From: Phycisphaerales bacterium
Lineage (GTDB): Bacteria > Planctomycetota > Phycisphaerae > Phycisphaerales > UBA1924
Direction: 5' to 3'
NCBI GenBank assembly: GCA_025453375.1
Contig: JALOQT010000127.1
Location: forward strand, 1-5,411
Length of the DNA: 5,411 nucleotides
Shown: piece by piece, positions 5,318-5,411 of the stretch
How positions within the stretch are numbered: position 1 is the stretch's first letter
Layout of the letters: the number at the start of each line of letters is the position of its first letter
Notes under the pieces: model-generated
Database searches by the model: none
Seen by the model: only the letters and a program-made list of their open reading frames with translations
What the model was told of the DNA's origin: nothing
Made by a program: the position numbers and the translations under genes

Positions 5318-5347
5318 CGAGGCCGGGCCGGGAGGGGCTTGGCCTCG
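5318..5347 (-). other. Possible hairpin in the rplM-rpsI gap
   Basis: CGAGGCC (5318-5324) and GGCCTCG (5341-5347) are perfect 7-bp complements over a 16-base loop. They sit in the 105-base space between the rplM stop and the rpsI start (5251-5355). There is no U-tract. It could be an mRNA processing or regulatory stem, or chance in GC-rich DNA. Nothing else is recognised in this gap. Confidence 0.25.
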
Positions 5348-5355
5348 GCAGGACG

Positions 5356-5411
5356 TTAGACCTTCATCGACACGGGCTTCTTGTCGGCGAAGGTGTGCTC
5401 GGCGCCGGAGA
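5356..5411 (-). CDS. rplM: Large ribosomal subunit protein uL13, C-terminal end only
   Basis: The last 17 codons and stop (TAA at 5358-5356) of a - strand gene that runs off the right edge. The residues SGAEHTFADKKPVSMKV align with the typical L13 end, in which YAGxEHxHxAQxP is followed by a short hydrophobic/acidic tail: the conserved Gly, Glu-His and Lys-Pro positions are kept. Position directly upstream of rpsI is the standard bacterial rplM-rpsI order, which strengthens the call. L13 is an early-assembly protein of the 50S subunit. Length and start cannot be judged from this window. Confidence 0.8.
   Translation of the reverse strand, partial: SGAEHTFADKKPVSMKV

Noticed and set aside
4967..5359. 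130-codon open frame on the + strand opposite rpsI
   Set aside because: Antisense of the S9 core, extension and rplM-rpsI gap; low-complexity Val/Arg/Gly/Ser sequence.

Overview
The window looks like chromosomal DNA from a high-GC planctomycete, most likely of the Phycisphaerae. The evidence is a secreted protein ending in a PTPGA-hydrophobic-RRRR sorting tail (a PEP-CTERM-like variant I associate with that class), ribosomal protein S9 with a long Lys/Thr/Ala/Pro-rich N-terminal extension, strong G/C third-position use, and weak or absent Shine-Dalgarno sites before most genes. I could not run a taxonomic search, so this is an inference.

Layout from left to right: (1) a complete secreted DUF4397 protein with two tandem domains, + strand, starting at the ATG at 25 behind AAGGAG. 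(2) A 155-bp gap with a structured RNA and a GAAA-looped intrinsic terminator. (3) A + strand gene for a two-domain protein at 921-2057: an archaeal-adenylate-kinase-like P-loop half with an eroded Walker A, joined to a nucleoside-deoxyribosyltransferase/DUF4406-like half. (4) A 151-bp convergent gap with two perfect 7-bp hairpins. (5) A - strand N-terminal-nucleophile hydrolase of the aspartylglucosaminidase family, 2209-3228. (6) A 47-bp divergent gap whose ends form a 14-bp inverted repeat (13/14) that includes both start codons. (7) A + strand exported gluzincin metallopeptidase (HEXXH-X18-E), 3276-4655. (8) A bidirectional terminator. (9) The - strand rplM-rpsI ribosomal operon, with rpsI complete and only the last 17 codons of rplM present.

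How the genes may work together: only rplM-rpsI is a recognised functional unit. The asparaginase-family hydrolase and the exported metallopeptidase are divergently arranged with mirror-image start regions (TACGCT-N5-ATG on both strands), so co-regulation, possibly from leaderless promoters, is plausible. Both are hydrolases of proteins or glycoprotein fragments, but a shared pathway is speculation. The most unusual points are this mirror-image start region, an S9 protein that appears to lack about 17 normally conserved residues near its C-terminus, and the kinase-like/deoxyribosyltransferase-like fusion. I see no mobile element, CRISPR array, tRNA or rRNA. Every stretch without a gene is shorter than 160 bases and is described below.
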